Of a stretch of DNA of 10,312 nt, positions 1 through 7,157 are shown one piece after another. The position numbers and the translations under genes are program-made. Each line of letters starts with the position of its first letter. The first letter of the stretch is position 1. The notes beneath the pieces are model-generated. The model was not told where the DNA came from. It searched no databases and was given only the letters and a program-made list of their open reading frames with translations. The stretch covers positions 1-10,312 of the forward strand of contig CAXBPY010000084.1 of NCBI GenBank assembly GCA_963977675.1. Reading direction: 5' to 3'. The stretch comes from CAXBPY01 sp003455275. Its GTDB lineage: Bacteria; Bacteroidota; Bacteroidia; Chitinophagales; UBA10324.

Positions 1-2105
1 ATCATTTTCAAAAACTCTTCTTCACTAATAATATTTACTGTGCCGAGTTTTTGTGCTTTGGCGAGTTTGCTTCCTGCATCGGCGCCCACCACGAGGTAAT
101 TGAGTTTTGATGTAACACTGCCGAGCACACTGCCGCCGTTTTGCTCCACCAGCGCTTCGGCATCGCTGCGCTTCATATTGAGTGTGCCGGTGAAGAGAAA
201 GGATTTTCCAACCAACTTACCGTCTAATGCGCTCGCACTTTTTTCGTGCTTCGTGTTCACACCAAGTTCTTTCAACTCAGCAATCATTTGCAAATTGTTT
301 TTGTCGTGAAAGAAATCGTAAATGCTCACGGCCACTTTGGGTCCCACATCCTCGAGCGACTGCAATTGCTCCACCGAATAATTTTCATATTCGCTGATAT
401 CGCTCACCTGGTTCGCCAGTTTTTTTGCAGTGGTTTCTCCCACAAAGCGAATTCCCATTCCGAAAATCAGACGAGGCAGCGATTGTGTTTTCGATTTTTC
501 AATTGCCTCTTTCAGATTGTTCACCGATTTGTCTTTCCATCCTTCGAGTTTTCTGAGCTCTTCGAAATTCAATTTGTAGATGTCGGGAATGGCGTGAATG
601 AATTTCAGCGACACGAACTCTTCGACAATTTTTTCGCCCAGTCCTGCAATGTCCATCGCATCTTTTGAAACAAAGTGTATCAGTCGCTCGACCACCTGCG
701 CGGGACAACTGTAATTGATGCAGCGCCAGTTTGCTTCGGCTTCTGGCTTGAACAATTCGGAATTGCAAACGGGGCAATTCGTGGGGAACACAATCTTTTT
801 TTCTTTTCCGCTGCGCGCTTCCACAATGGGCATCACGATGTAGGGAATGACTTCGCCGGCGCGCTCGACCAACACTTTATCGTGAATGCGGATGTCTTTT
901 TCGCGAATGAATTCTTCGTTGAACATGCTGACGCTCGACACTGTTACACCTGCGAGCGCAACGGGTTCGAGCTTCGCCACGGGAGTGATGGCGCCCGTGC
1001 GACCCACCTGAAATTCTACTTTCAGTAATTCAGTAGTGGCTTGTTTCGCAGCGAACTTGTAAGCGATTGCCCAGCGCGGATGGTGCGATGTGTAGCCGCA
1101 TTTTTTTTGCAGCTCGAGTTTGTCCACCTTGATAACGAGTCCGTCAATTTCGTAAGGAAGATTTTCGCGGCGCGCTTCGAAACTGTGACAGTAGTCAATA
1201 ACGGCAGAAATATTTTTCGCGATGAAAAATTCTTTGCGCGGCGATTTGAATCCGAGTGAGTCGAGAATTTCTATTGCGTGTGAATGTGAGCGGATGGTTC
1301 CGTTTGCTAGCAAATCGTTTCCGGCTTCGTCTTCCGCCACGCTGATGTGGTAGAGAAATGCTTCCATTCCGCGCTTGCCCACTTCGCTCGAATCTTTTAT
1401 GCGCAGTCCGCCCGAAGCGGCATTGCGCGGATTGCCGAAGAGCGGCAGTCCTTCTTCAATTCGCTTCTCATTTATTTTCCGGAACGAATCTTTGTTGATG
1501 AGCACCTCGCCGCGGATTTCGATTTTATGAATTCCATATTTTTTAAAATCAGCACTCAGCGGCACAGAGCGAAGCTGTCGAATGTTGGTGGTGATTTCTT
1601 CTCCCACAGAACCATCGCCGCGAGTGGCTCCGCGCGCGAGTCGGTTGTTTTCATAGATAACTGAAATGCCTGCGCCGTCGAATTTTGGTTCGACGCAATA
1701 TTCTGCTTCAACATTCTGAATCAGTTTTTTTACTCGCTCATCCCAGTCGTTTAAATCTTCCGCGTTGTAAGAGTTGTCGAGCGAGAGCATCGGAACCAGG
1801 TGCTTGACTTCGGGAAAATCTTTTGTCAGTCCTTTCGCTACCCGTTGTGTTGGCGAATCTGCTGTGACCCACGATGGATTTTTTTCTTCGGTGCGCCGTA
1901 GCAAATCATACAACGAGTCGAATTCAAAATCAGTGATTGCAATTTCACTCTGCACATAGTATTTCCATTCGTGATAGCGAATGAGTGTGCGCAGGTTTTC
2001 GGTTTCTGTTTCTGAGTGTAACAGAAAATTTTTTTCCTGCTTGAGTTTTTTTAAAAACTCCTGCGATGAGTGAATGAGAGTTTGTTCTTCTGATTTTGAA
2101 TACAT
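1..2105 (-). CDS. ligA: NAD+-dependent DNA ligase LigA (3' end cut by window edge)
   Basis: This enzyme seals nicks in duplex DNA during replication and repair, using NAD+ to adenylate itself. Reading the minus strand from ATG at 2105 gives 701 open codons up to the window edge; the family is usually about 660-700 residues, so little is missing. Domain Ia (about 36-75) contains YHEWKYYV and TDFEFD, the NMN-contacting segment, with Phe62 where E. coli has Tyr35. The nucleotidyltransferase domain has the adenylated lysine in KFDG (Lys141), then RGATRGDG (158-165) and NPRNAASG (225-232). The OB fold carries WAIAYKF, FQVGRTGAITPVAKLEP and VERAGEVIPYIV. A zinc finger (Cys444, Cys447, Cys462, Cys467) precedes the HhH region with DAMDIAGLGEK and GIRFVGETTA, and a BRCT domain starts near 629. 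The OB-fold SMFN replaces the usual [A/S]LHN. It lies 10 bases after the DUF1015 gene and is probably co-transcribed with it. All catalytic motifs are intact. Confidence 0.96.
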   Translation of the reverse strand, partial: MYSKSEEQTLIHSSQEFLKKLKQEKNFLLHSETETENLRTLIRYHEWKYYVQSEIAITDFEFDSLYDLLRRTEEKNPSWVTADSPTQRVAKGLTKDFPEVKHLVPMLSLDNSYNAEDLNDWDERVKKLIQNVEAEYCVEPKFDGAGISVIYENNRLARGATRGDGSVGEEITTNIRQLRSVPLSADFKKYGIHKIEIRGEVLINKDSFRKINEKRIEEGLPLFGNPRNAASGGLRIKDSSEVGKRGMEAFLYHISVAEDEAGNDLLANGTIRSHSHAIEILDSLGFKSPRKEFFIAKNISAVIDYCHSFEARRENLPYEIDGLVIKVDKLELQKKCGYTSHHPRWAIAYKFAAKQATTELLKVEFQVGRTGAITPVAKLEPVALAGVTVSSVSMFNEEFIREKDIRIHDKVLVERAGEVIPYIVMPIVEARSGKEKKIVFPTNCPVCNSELFKPEAEANWRCINYSCPAQVVERLIHFVSKDAMDIAGLGEKIVEEFVSLKFIHAIPDIYKLNFEELRKLEGWKDKSVNNLKEAIEKSKTQSLPRLIFGMGIRFVGETTAKKLANQVSDISEYENYSVEQLQSLEDVGPKVAVSIYDFFHDKNNLQMIAELKELGVNTKHEKSASALDGKLVGKSFLFTGTLNMKRSDAEALVEQNGGSVLGSVTSKLNYLVVGADAGSKLAKAQKLGTVNIISEEEFLKM

Positions 2106-2115
2106 TTTCAGAAAA

Positions 2116-3360
2116 CTATTTGAACGAAGAAATAATAAGACCGCTCAAAAGTTTAGGTTCGAACCAGGTACTCTTTGGCGGCATGATTCCCCCAGTATCG
2201 CTCACATCAAACAACTGTTGCATGCTTACAGGATAGAGTGCGAACGCAACAGCAGCTTTTCCTTTGTTCACTCTTTTTTCAATAGCTGAAAGTCCCTTGG
2301 TGCCTGCAAAAAAATCTATTCGCTTATCGATTCGCGGGTCTTCAATTCCAAGAATTGGTGAAAGAATATTTTGCTGGAGAATAGTAACATCCAACCTTCC
2401 AATCGGATCATCAATAAAAGTTTTCTTCTTCGGAAATAACTGAAACCATTTTCCGGAAAGATACATTCCAATTTCATGGAAATTAGCCGGTGTATATCCC
2501 TGCTGTTTTATTTCATTCAGTTCAAACTTTTCTTTCACTCTATTTATCAGTTCCTCTTCTGATAATCCATTCAAGTCTTTCACCACGCGGTTGTAATCAT
2601 AAATCTTCAGTTGGTTTGATGGGAACAGGCAAGTGAGAAGATAATTGTATGCTTCATCTCCCTTGTGTTTCGGATTTGCTTCGGCAAGCAGCTTTGAAAC
2701 ACGGGATGCAGAGGCTGCACGATGATGCCCATCTGCGATGTAAGAGGTTTTTACTTTTTCATTAAATAGAAGTTTGAACCGCTCCACATGTTTTGAATTA
2801 CTGACCACCCACATGGAATGAAACACATCAAAATCTGAAACGAAATGATATTCGGGAACAGTAGCCTTCACTTCATTTACCAATGTGTCAATTTCGTTTA
2901 CAGGGTTGTATGCAAGAAAAATAGGATTGCCGCTGATGCCCGTTGTCATCATGTGTTCTACATTCTCAATTTCTTTTTCTTCGCGGGTGAGTTCGTGTTT
3001 CTTAATATTTCCTTTCCAGTATTCGCTCACATGATAAAATGCGACAACACCGGTTTGGCTTCTTCCATTCAACATCTGACGATATATGTAGAAACATTCA
3101 TGCGAATCCCGCTGGAGAATTTTTTCTTTCAGCAGTTTTTGGAAATATTTTTTTGCGTGATCAAAAAGTGCGGGATCTGTTTTTGATTCTGAATCCGGAA
3201 AATCAATTCGGGGTTTCACTACATGAGCAAAGGAATAAGGGTTGCGTTTTGCCTCTTCTCTTCTCTCCTCTTCATTCAATAAATTATTGGGAAACACGGC
3301 CACTTTTTCAACCAATGCTTTTATCGGCCGAATGCCTTTGAATGGTTTGATTCTGTCCAT
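2116..3360 (-). CDS. DUF1015 family protein (COG4198), serA-linked
   Basis: A 414-residue cytosolic protein with no signal peptide or membrane segment. It matches the DUF1015 family from end to end: the N-terminal IKPFKGIRP (4-12), FYIYRQ (90-95) followed by QTGVVAF (102-108), the conserved KKHELTREEKE (120-130), NPIFLAYN (145-152), the hallmark ADGHHRAASA (209-218), and a C-terminal block GIMPPKSTWFEPKLLSGL (391-408). Many relatives have Asp-Arg after the HELT..KE motif, where this protein has Glu-Asn. The start sits 11 bases after the serA stop codon, so the two genes are very likely one operon; ligA follows after 10 bases. In Bacteroidota this family is often found with serA and serC, which implies a role in serine metabolism. 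The family has been related to ParB/sulfiredoxin-fold proteins, a group that includes free-serine kinases such as archaeal SerK and staphylococcal SbnI, so serine phosphorylation is an attractive but unproven function. Confidence 0.9.
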   Translation of the reverse strand: MDRIKPFKGIRPIKALVEKVAVFPNNLLNEEERREEAKRNPYSFAHVVKPRIDFPDSESKTDPALFDHAKKYFQKLLKEKILQRDSHECFYIYRQMLNGRSQTGVVAFYHVSEYWKGNIKKHELTREEKEIENVEHMMTTGISGNPIFLAYNPVNEIDTLVNEVKATVPEYHFVSDFDVFHSMWVVSNSKHVERFKLLFNEKVKTSYIADGHHRAASASRVSKLLAEANPKHKGDEAYNYLLTCLFPSNQLKIYDYNRVVKDLNGLSEEELINRVKEKFELNEIKQQGYTPANFHEIGMYLSGKWFQLFPKKKTFIDDPIGRLDVTILQQNILSPILGIEDPRIDKRIDFFAGTKGLSAIEKRVNKGKAAVAFALYPVSMQQLFDVSDTGGIMPPKSTWFEPKLLSGLIISSFK

Positions 3361-3371
3361 CTCTTACATAA

Positions 3372-4316
3372 CTATTTGAAAAAATTGATAATGATATCTG
3401 CCACTTCATTCCCGATTCGCTGCTGACCTTCAAGAGTAGAAGCTGCAATATGGGGGCTCAATGAAACGCGCGGATGTTTCAGTAAATCTTCACGGGGATT
3501 TGGTTCGCCGACAAACACATCAATTCCTGCGAAAGAAATTTTTCCATTGTTCAAATAACTGAGCAAATCATTTTCATTCACCACACCGCCGCGCGCACAA
3601 TTGATTACTGCTGCACCATTTTTCATTAATTCGAAATCATTTCTGTTCAGCACTTCTTCTTTCCCGGAAACATTTACGGAGATAAAATCACTGTTCTGCA
3701 AAACAGAATTTTTATCTGTTGTCATAACAGGAATTGAAACTGATGCACCATTACCGAATTCCAGAATAATTTCTTTCTGTTTCGGTGTGCGGTTGAAAGC
3801 AATAACATTCATTCCAACACCGAAAGCAATGCGCGCCACTTCAACACCAATATTGCCAAAGCCAATGATGCCCAGAGTTTTTCCGCGCAACTCCCGGCCC
3901 TTTGAATAACTGGATTTGAGTTCCTTGAATTTTTCAATTCCATCTGCATTCATTTCCCGGTTTGATTCATGCAGAAACCGAACTCCTGAAAAAAGATGTG
4001 CAAATACTAATTCGGCTACGGATAGTGATGAAGCCAGCGGAGTATTACAAACTGTAATTCCTTTTGAGCGCGCATACTCTGCATCGATATTGTCAATTCC
4101 CACACCGCCGCGAATAACCAGTTTCAGGTTTTTTGCTGCATCTATTTCCTGCTTTCGGATTTTAGTTGCGCTTCGCACTACAACCACTTCAAATTCTGAA
4201 ATATGATTTGCTAAATCTTCCTGCGAAAATTTTTCTGGAGAAATTCTGAACCCGTTTTGGTGAAGTCTTTCGATCGCGGCCTTATCCAGCCCGTCGTTGG
4301 CAAGAATGTTGTTCAT
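3372..4316 (-). CDS. serA: D-3-phosphoglycerate dehydrogenase, short ACT-less form
   Basis: Predicted to oxidise 3-phosphoglycerate to 3-phosphohydroxypyruvate, the first step of serine synthesis, in the cytosol. The 314-residue length matches the short form that lacks the C-terminal ACT regulatory domain, so feedback inhibition through ACT is not expected. Visible motifs: RGGVGIDNID (69-78) and SVAELVFAHLFSGVRFLHES (99-118) of the substrate domain, the dinucleotide-binding GFGNIG (152-157), and the catalytic triad as Arg242 in NCARGG, Glu271 in VGEP and His289 in SPHIAAS. The second strand of the Rossmann fold ends in FNRTP (174-178). NAD-specific relatives usually have an aspartate there, so the cofactor may be NADP(H). 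It is the first gene of the minus-strand run, with a good promoter just upstream. The family also contains glyoxylate/hydroxypyruvate reductases; the overall sequence and the DUF1015 neighbour favour SerA. Confidence 0.88.
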   Translation of the reverse strand: MNNILANDGLDKAAIERLHQNGFRISPEKFSQEDLANHISEFEVVVVRSATKIRKQEIDAAKNLKLVIRGGVGIDNIDAEYARSKGITVCNTPLASSLSVAELVFAHLFSGVRFLHESNREMNADGIEKFKELKSSYSKGRELRGKTLGIIGFGNIGVEVARIAFGVGMNVIAFNRTPKQKEIILEFGNGASVSIPVMTTDKNSVLQNSDFISVNVSGKEEVLNRNDFELMKNGAAVINCARGGVVNENDLLSYLNNGKISFAGIDVFVGEPNPREDLLKHPRVSLSPHIAASTLEGQQRIGNEVADIIINFFK

Positions 4317-4338
4317 TCAGTTTTGAAAAAATAGAGTT

Positions 4339-4368
4339 CAAACCTAAAAGGTTTCTCCAGATGGCAAA
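4339..4368 (-). promoter_or_regulatory. Bacteroidota-type promoter of the serA-DUF1015-ligA run
   Basis: Read on the minus strand, TTTG (4368-4365) is followed after 18 bases by TAGGTTTG (4346-4339). This is an exact match to the TAnnTTTG -7 element, with a -33 TTTG at about the usual distance, of the Bacteroidota housekeeping sigma factor. Transcription would begin only about 10-20 bases before the serA ATG at 4316, giving a very short leader with no room for a riboswitch. Identified by eye; the start site is inferred. Confidence 0.6.
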
Positions 4369-4443
4369 AGCAATCACCAAACTCCTCTCAAAAATTTATT
4401 TGTGGTCATTAAACATTTTCACCTGACAATTGTCTTTCTTTTA

Positions 4444-4472
4444 TTGAATAGTTTTTTTTAATCTTTAGTTTG
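4444..4472 (+). promoter_or_regulatory. Possible promoter for the DUF1800-DUF1501 pair
   Basis: TTG at 4444-4446 is followed after 19 bases by TAGTTTG (4466-4472). This is one base shorter than the TAnnTTTG element and lies about 20 bases before the ATG at 4491. The match is imperfect and the region is T-rich, so chance is a real possibility. A similar TAATTTG follows directly at 4473-4479. Confidence 0.3.
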
Positions 4473-4490
4473 TAATTTGAATCAGGAATT

Positions 4491-5873
4491 ATGCTGTCAG
4501 AAAAAATAAAAATCCGTCATTTATATCTGCGTGCTGGATTTGGATATACTGCTGCCGAAGACTCAGAATTTGATAAACAGAAACTAAATGAACATATAGA
4601 AACTCTATTTAAAAACTCAGCTGTCGTTGAGGATCTGAATTTTCTTCCGCCACCTCTCAAAGAAGGACAGGAAGCCTCTACTACAAAAGTTCTGCTTCTT
4701 ATTTTAAGGTCAGTTGAAGAAGCACAGGATTTGAGCATGGCCTGGATGCGCAGAATGGCATCCACCAAAGCATCACTGAGAGAACGGATGACAATGTTCT
4801 GGCACAATCATTTTGCGACCAATGTTCCGTTTGCGTACCTGATGCAGGTTCAGAATAACACTTTGCGAAAACATGCGCTCGGAAATTTTCGGGAAATGGT
4901 TCATGCAATAGCCAAAGATCCGGCAATGATTAATTACCTCGGGAGTCAGCAAAACCATAAAGATAATCCTAATGAAAATTTTGCCCGCGAGTTGATGGAA
5001 CTCTTTACACTGGGTGTGGGACACTATACTGAAAAAGATGTGAAAGAAAGCGCACGGGCTTTTACAGGATGGACGATTGACCGAACCGGAAATTATTTAT
5101 TCAAAGTAAATGATCATGACGATGGCGAAAAAACTTTCCGTGGTGAAACCGGAAACTTCAACGGCGATGAAATCATTGATATGCTACTGAATGATAAACA
5201 AACGGCTCTTTACATCACACGAAAAATTTACAGTGAGTTTGTAAATGAAATTGTGGATGAAGAAAGAGTTGCCTCTCTTGCAGATGATTTTTTTACAAGC
5301 AAATACGATATACAAAAGTTGATGCGCTCCATTTTTTCTTCCGAATGGTTTTATGAAGAAAAAAATATCGGCTCAAAAATTTCTTCCCCTGTAGATTTCA
5401 TGATCAGGTTGAAAAAGTTTACAAACATTTCACCTAAAGATGATACAGTACAGGTAAAATTTATGACGCTCTTAGGTCAGCTTTTATTTTTTCCTCCCAG
5501 TGTGGCCGGATGGAAGGGAGGAAGAAACTGGATAGATGGTGCTTCATTATTTCTCAGAATGAATCTTCCGCTCGCCACAAAAGGGAAATTCAAAATCAAC
5601 GCAACTGTGAAAAATGCTCCTGAAGAATCAGGCGATTCCAAACCTGCGCAGGAACTTTTATTCACTGCCGACTGGGCCTCACTTGCTTCCGTTGTTTCCG
5701 GCGAAAGCGACAAAGATTTAATTGACTCTGCTTCAGAAAAATTTTTACAAACTCCATTAACTGAACCGGAGAAAGAAAAACTGATTGCATTGTTGAGTCA
5801 ATCTGACTCCGCCTCAAAAAAAACCGACGCGATAGTTTATGTAATGACTTCCCCAAATTTTCAACTGATATGA
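4491..5873 (+). CDS. DUF1800 family protein
   Basis: A 460-residue protein matching the DUF1800 family (PF08811), whose biochemical function is not known. Motifs in order: an N-terminal RHLYLRAGFGYTAAE (9-23), LRERMTMFWHNHFAT (96-110), NNTLRKHALGNFREM (122-136), then AKDPAMINYLGSQQN (141-155). These are followed by the signature PNENFARELMELFTLG (160-175), ARAFTGW (188-194), HDDGEKTF (209-216), and a C-terminal PPSVAGWKGGRNWIDG block near residues 336-352. No signal peptide is visible at this start and no upstream start would add one, so the protein looks cytosolic as read. Its stop codon overlaps the start of the DUF1501 gene (ATGA), which implies translational coupling and a shared task. 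This pairing is seen across Bacteroidota, Planctomycetota and Proteobacteria. Confidence 0.92.
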   Translation: MLSEKIKIRHLYLRAGFGYTAAEDSEFDKQKLNEHIETLFKNSAVVEDLNFLPPPLKEGQEASTTKVLLLILRSVEEAQDLSMAWMRRMASTKASLRERMTMFWHNHFATNVPFAYLMQVQNNTLRKHALGNFREMVHAIAKDPAMINYLGSQQNHKDNPNENFARELMELFTLGVGHYTEKDVKESARAFTGWTIDRTGNYLFKVNDHDDGEKTFRGETGNFNGDEIIDMLLNDKQTALYITRKIYSEFVNEIVDEERVASLADDFFTSKYDIQKLMRSIFSSEWFYEEKNIGSKISSPVDFMIRLKKFTNISPKDDTVQVKFMTLLGQLLFFPPSVAGWKGGRNWIDGASLFLRMNLPLATKGKFKINATVKNAPEESGDSKPAQELLFTADWASLASVVSGESDKDLIDSASEKFLQTPLTEPEKEKLIALLSQSDSASKKTDAIVYVMTSPNFQLI

Positions 5874-7078
5874 GCAAAAAAATTTCAAGAAGAGATTTCG
5901 TTCAGTACTCAGGGTTGATTTCTGCCTCAATGATGATTCCCGGATTTTTAAAAGTGAGCGGAAAAAGTCTTGCTGATTTTAATGGAAAAAAATTGGTGAT
6001 CATACAACTGACAGGAGGTAATGATGGTTTAAATACAATCATTCCGTATTCAAATGATTTGTATTACTCCAATCGTCCGGACATAGGAGTAAAAAAAGGT
6101 GACTTAATAATTCTGAATGATGACCTCGCGTTCAATCCGGCACTTGAGTCCTTCACCGACTTGTGGGAGAAAGGAAGCATGAGCATATTAAACAGTGTGG
6201 GTTATCCAAATCCTAACCGTTCGCACTTTCGTTCGCGTGATATCTGGCATTCTGCTTCTGATGAAAACATCACACTTACTACCGGTTGGGTGGCGCGTGC
6301 ATTTGACAGCAAATGCCCGGATGGAAATTGTGCGCTGCCTCATCACGCAATTGAAATTGACAGTTCACTGTCATTAGTTTTTAGAGGAGAAAAATTTAAC
6401 GGGCTCGCCATGGACAAACCAAGTGAACTTGGAGCGGGACTTCACAATCCGGTAATTGAATCTTTCTCGGCATTGAATGAAAGCAAGGTCATCAGCAATC
6501 ACGATTTTCTATATAAAGAAATGGTTGACACTTATCACTCCGCAGATTATGTCATTTCAAAATCAAAAGTGTATAACACTACTGTAACATATCCAACGAG
6601 TGAATTCTCTCGTCGCTTAAAAACAATTGCACAATTAATCAACGGAGGATCTGAGACTAAGGTATATTATGCATCGCTTCCAGGATTCGATACTCATGTT
6701 CAGCAAAATGCTTTTCACCCAAAACAACTCCGGATGCTTTCAGAAGGATTGAATGCTTTTTACCAGGATTTGAAATTGGGGAATGAATGGAATAACACTT
6801 TAGTTATGGTTTATTCAGAATTTGGACGAAGATTAAAACAGAATGGAGCACGCGGTACCGACCATGGAACCGGAAATAATGTTTTGTTCTTTGGCGGCAG
6901 TTTGAATAAACTCGGAATTCTGAATCAACCAGCAAACCTCGCAGACCTTGAAGACGGAGACATTAAGCATACAGTTGATTTCCGTTCGGTGTATGCAACG
7001 CTTTTAAAAAAGTGGTTGAATATTGAGCCTTCTGTTATTCTGGGAAGGGAGTTACCTATTCTGGATTATCTGGTCTGA
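5870..7078 (+). CDS. DUF1501 family protein with Tat signal
   Basis: A 402-residue protein of the DUF1501 family (PF07394), distantly related to the alkaline phosphatase/sulfatase superfamily. The N-terminus has a twin-arginine motif, SRRDFV (6-11), followed by a moderately hydrophobic stretch to about residue 30. This suggests export of the folded protein by the Tat system, possibly with a bound metal. Family motifs are QLTGGNDGLNT (46-56) with the likely metal-ligand Asp52, NRSHFRSRDIWHSA (116-129), LPGFDTH (270-276), SEFGRR (316-321) and GTDHG (329-333), which together could supply Asp/His metal ligands. The start overlaps the upstream stop by four bases and the leader has no Shine-Dalgarno. 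Substrate and reaction are unknown. The pairing with DUF1800 implies that the two proteins work together. Confidence 0.92.
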   Translation: MSKKISRRDFVQYSGLISASMMIPGFLKVSGKSLADFNGKKLVIIQLTGGNDGLNTIIPYSNDLYYSNRPDIGVKKGDLIILNDDLAFNPALESFTDLWEKGSMSILNSVGYPNPNRSHFRSRDIWHSASDENITLTTGWVARAFDSKCPDGNCALPHHAIEIDSSLSLVFRGEKFNGLAMDKPSELGAGLHNPVIESFSALNESKVISNHDFLYKEMVDTYHSADYVISKSKVYNTTVTYPTSEFSRRLKTIAQLINGGSETKVYYASLPGFDTHVQQNAFHPKQLRMLSEGLNAFYQDLKLGNEWNNTLVMVYSEFGRRLKQNGARGTDHGTGNNVLFFGGSLNKLGILNQPANLADLEDGDIKHTVDFRSVYATLLKKWLNIEPSVILGRELPILDYLV

Positions 7079-7157
7079 AAATATTTTTCGTGCTCACGCT
7101 ACTATTCAAATTGCTTATCTGTATAAAATGTGATTTCTTATGTTCGCCATCTACTGA

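Larger units (their letters stand above)
4317..4490. other. Divergent intergenic region between serA and the DUF1800 gene
   Basis: This 174-base A+T-rich gap separates two outward-facing transcription units. It holds the serA-side promoter near its left end and a weaker promoter candidate near its right end. I see no convincing hairpin, inverted-repeat operator or small open reading frame in it. Confidence 0.7.

Noticed and set aside
246..1664. Several plus-strand open frames of 70-140 codons opposite ligA
   Set aside because: They are shadows of the minus-strand ligase frame, which is continuous and carries all family motifs. Their translations lack recognisable domains.
3361..3371. AAGAG next to the DUF1015 start as a ribosome binding site
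   Set aside because: It touches the ATG with no spacer, and other genes in the window also lack Shine-Dalgarno sequences, so it is probably chance.
7078..7094. Short A/T palindrome (GAAAATATTTTTC) after the DUF1501 stop codon
   Set aside because: The stem is almost entirely A-T with hardly any loop, too weak to call a terminator.
7111..7146. Promoter candidate ahead of radA (TTG and TATGTTCG)
   Set aside because: The spacing is 25 bases, too long for the Bacteroidota pattern, and the -7 box has a mismatch.
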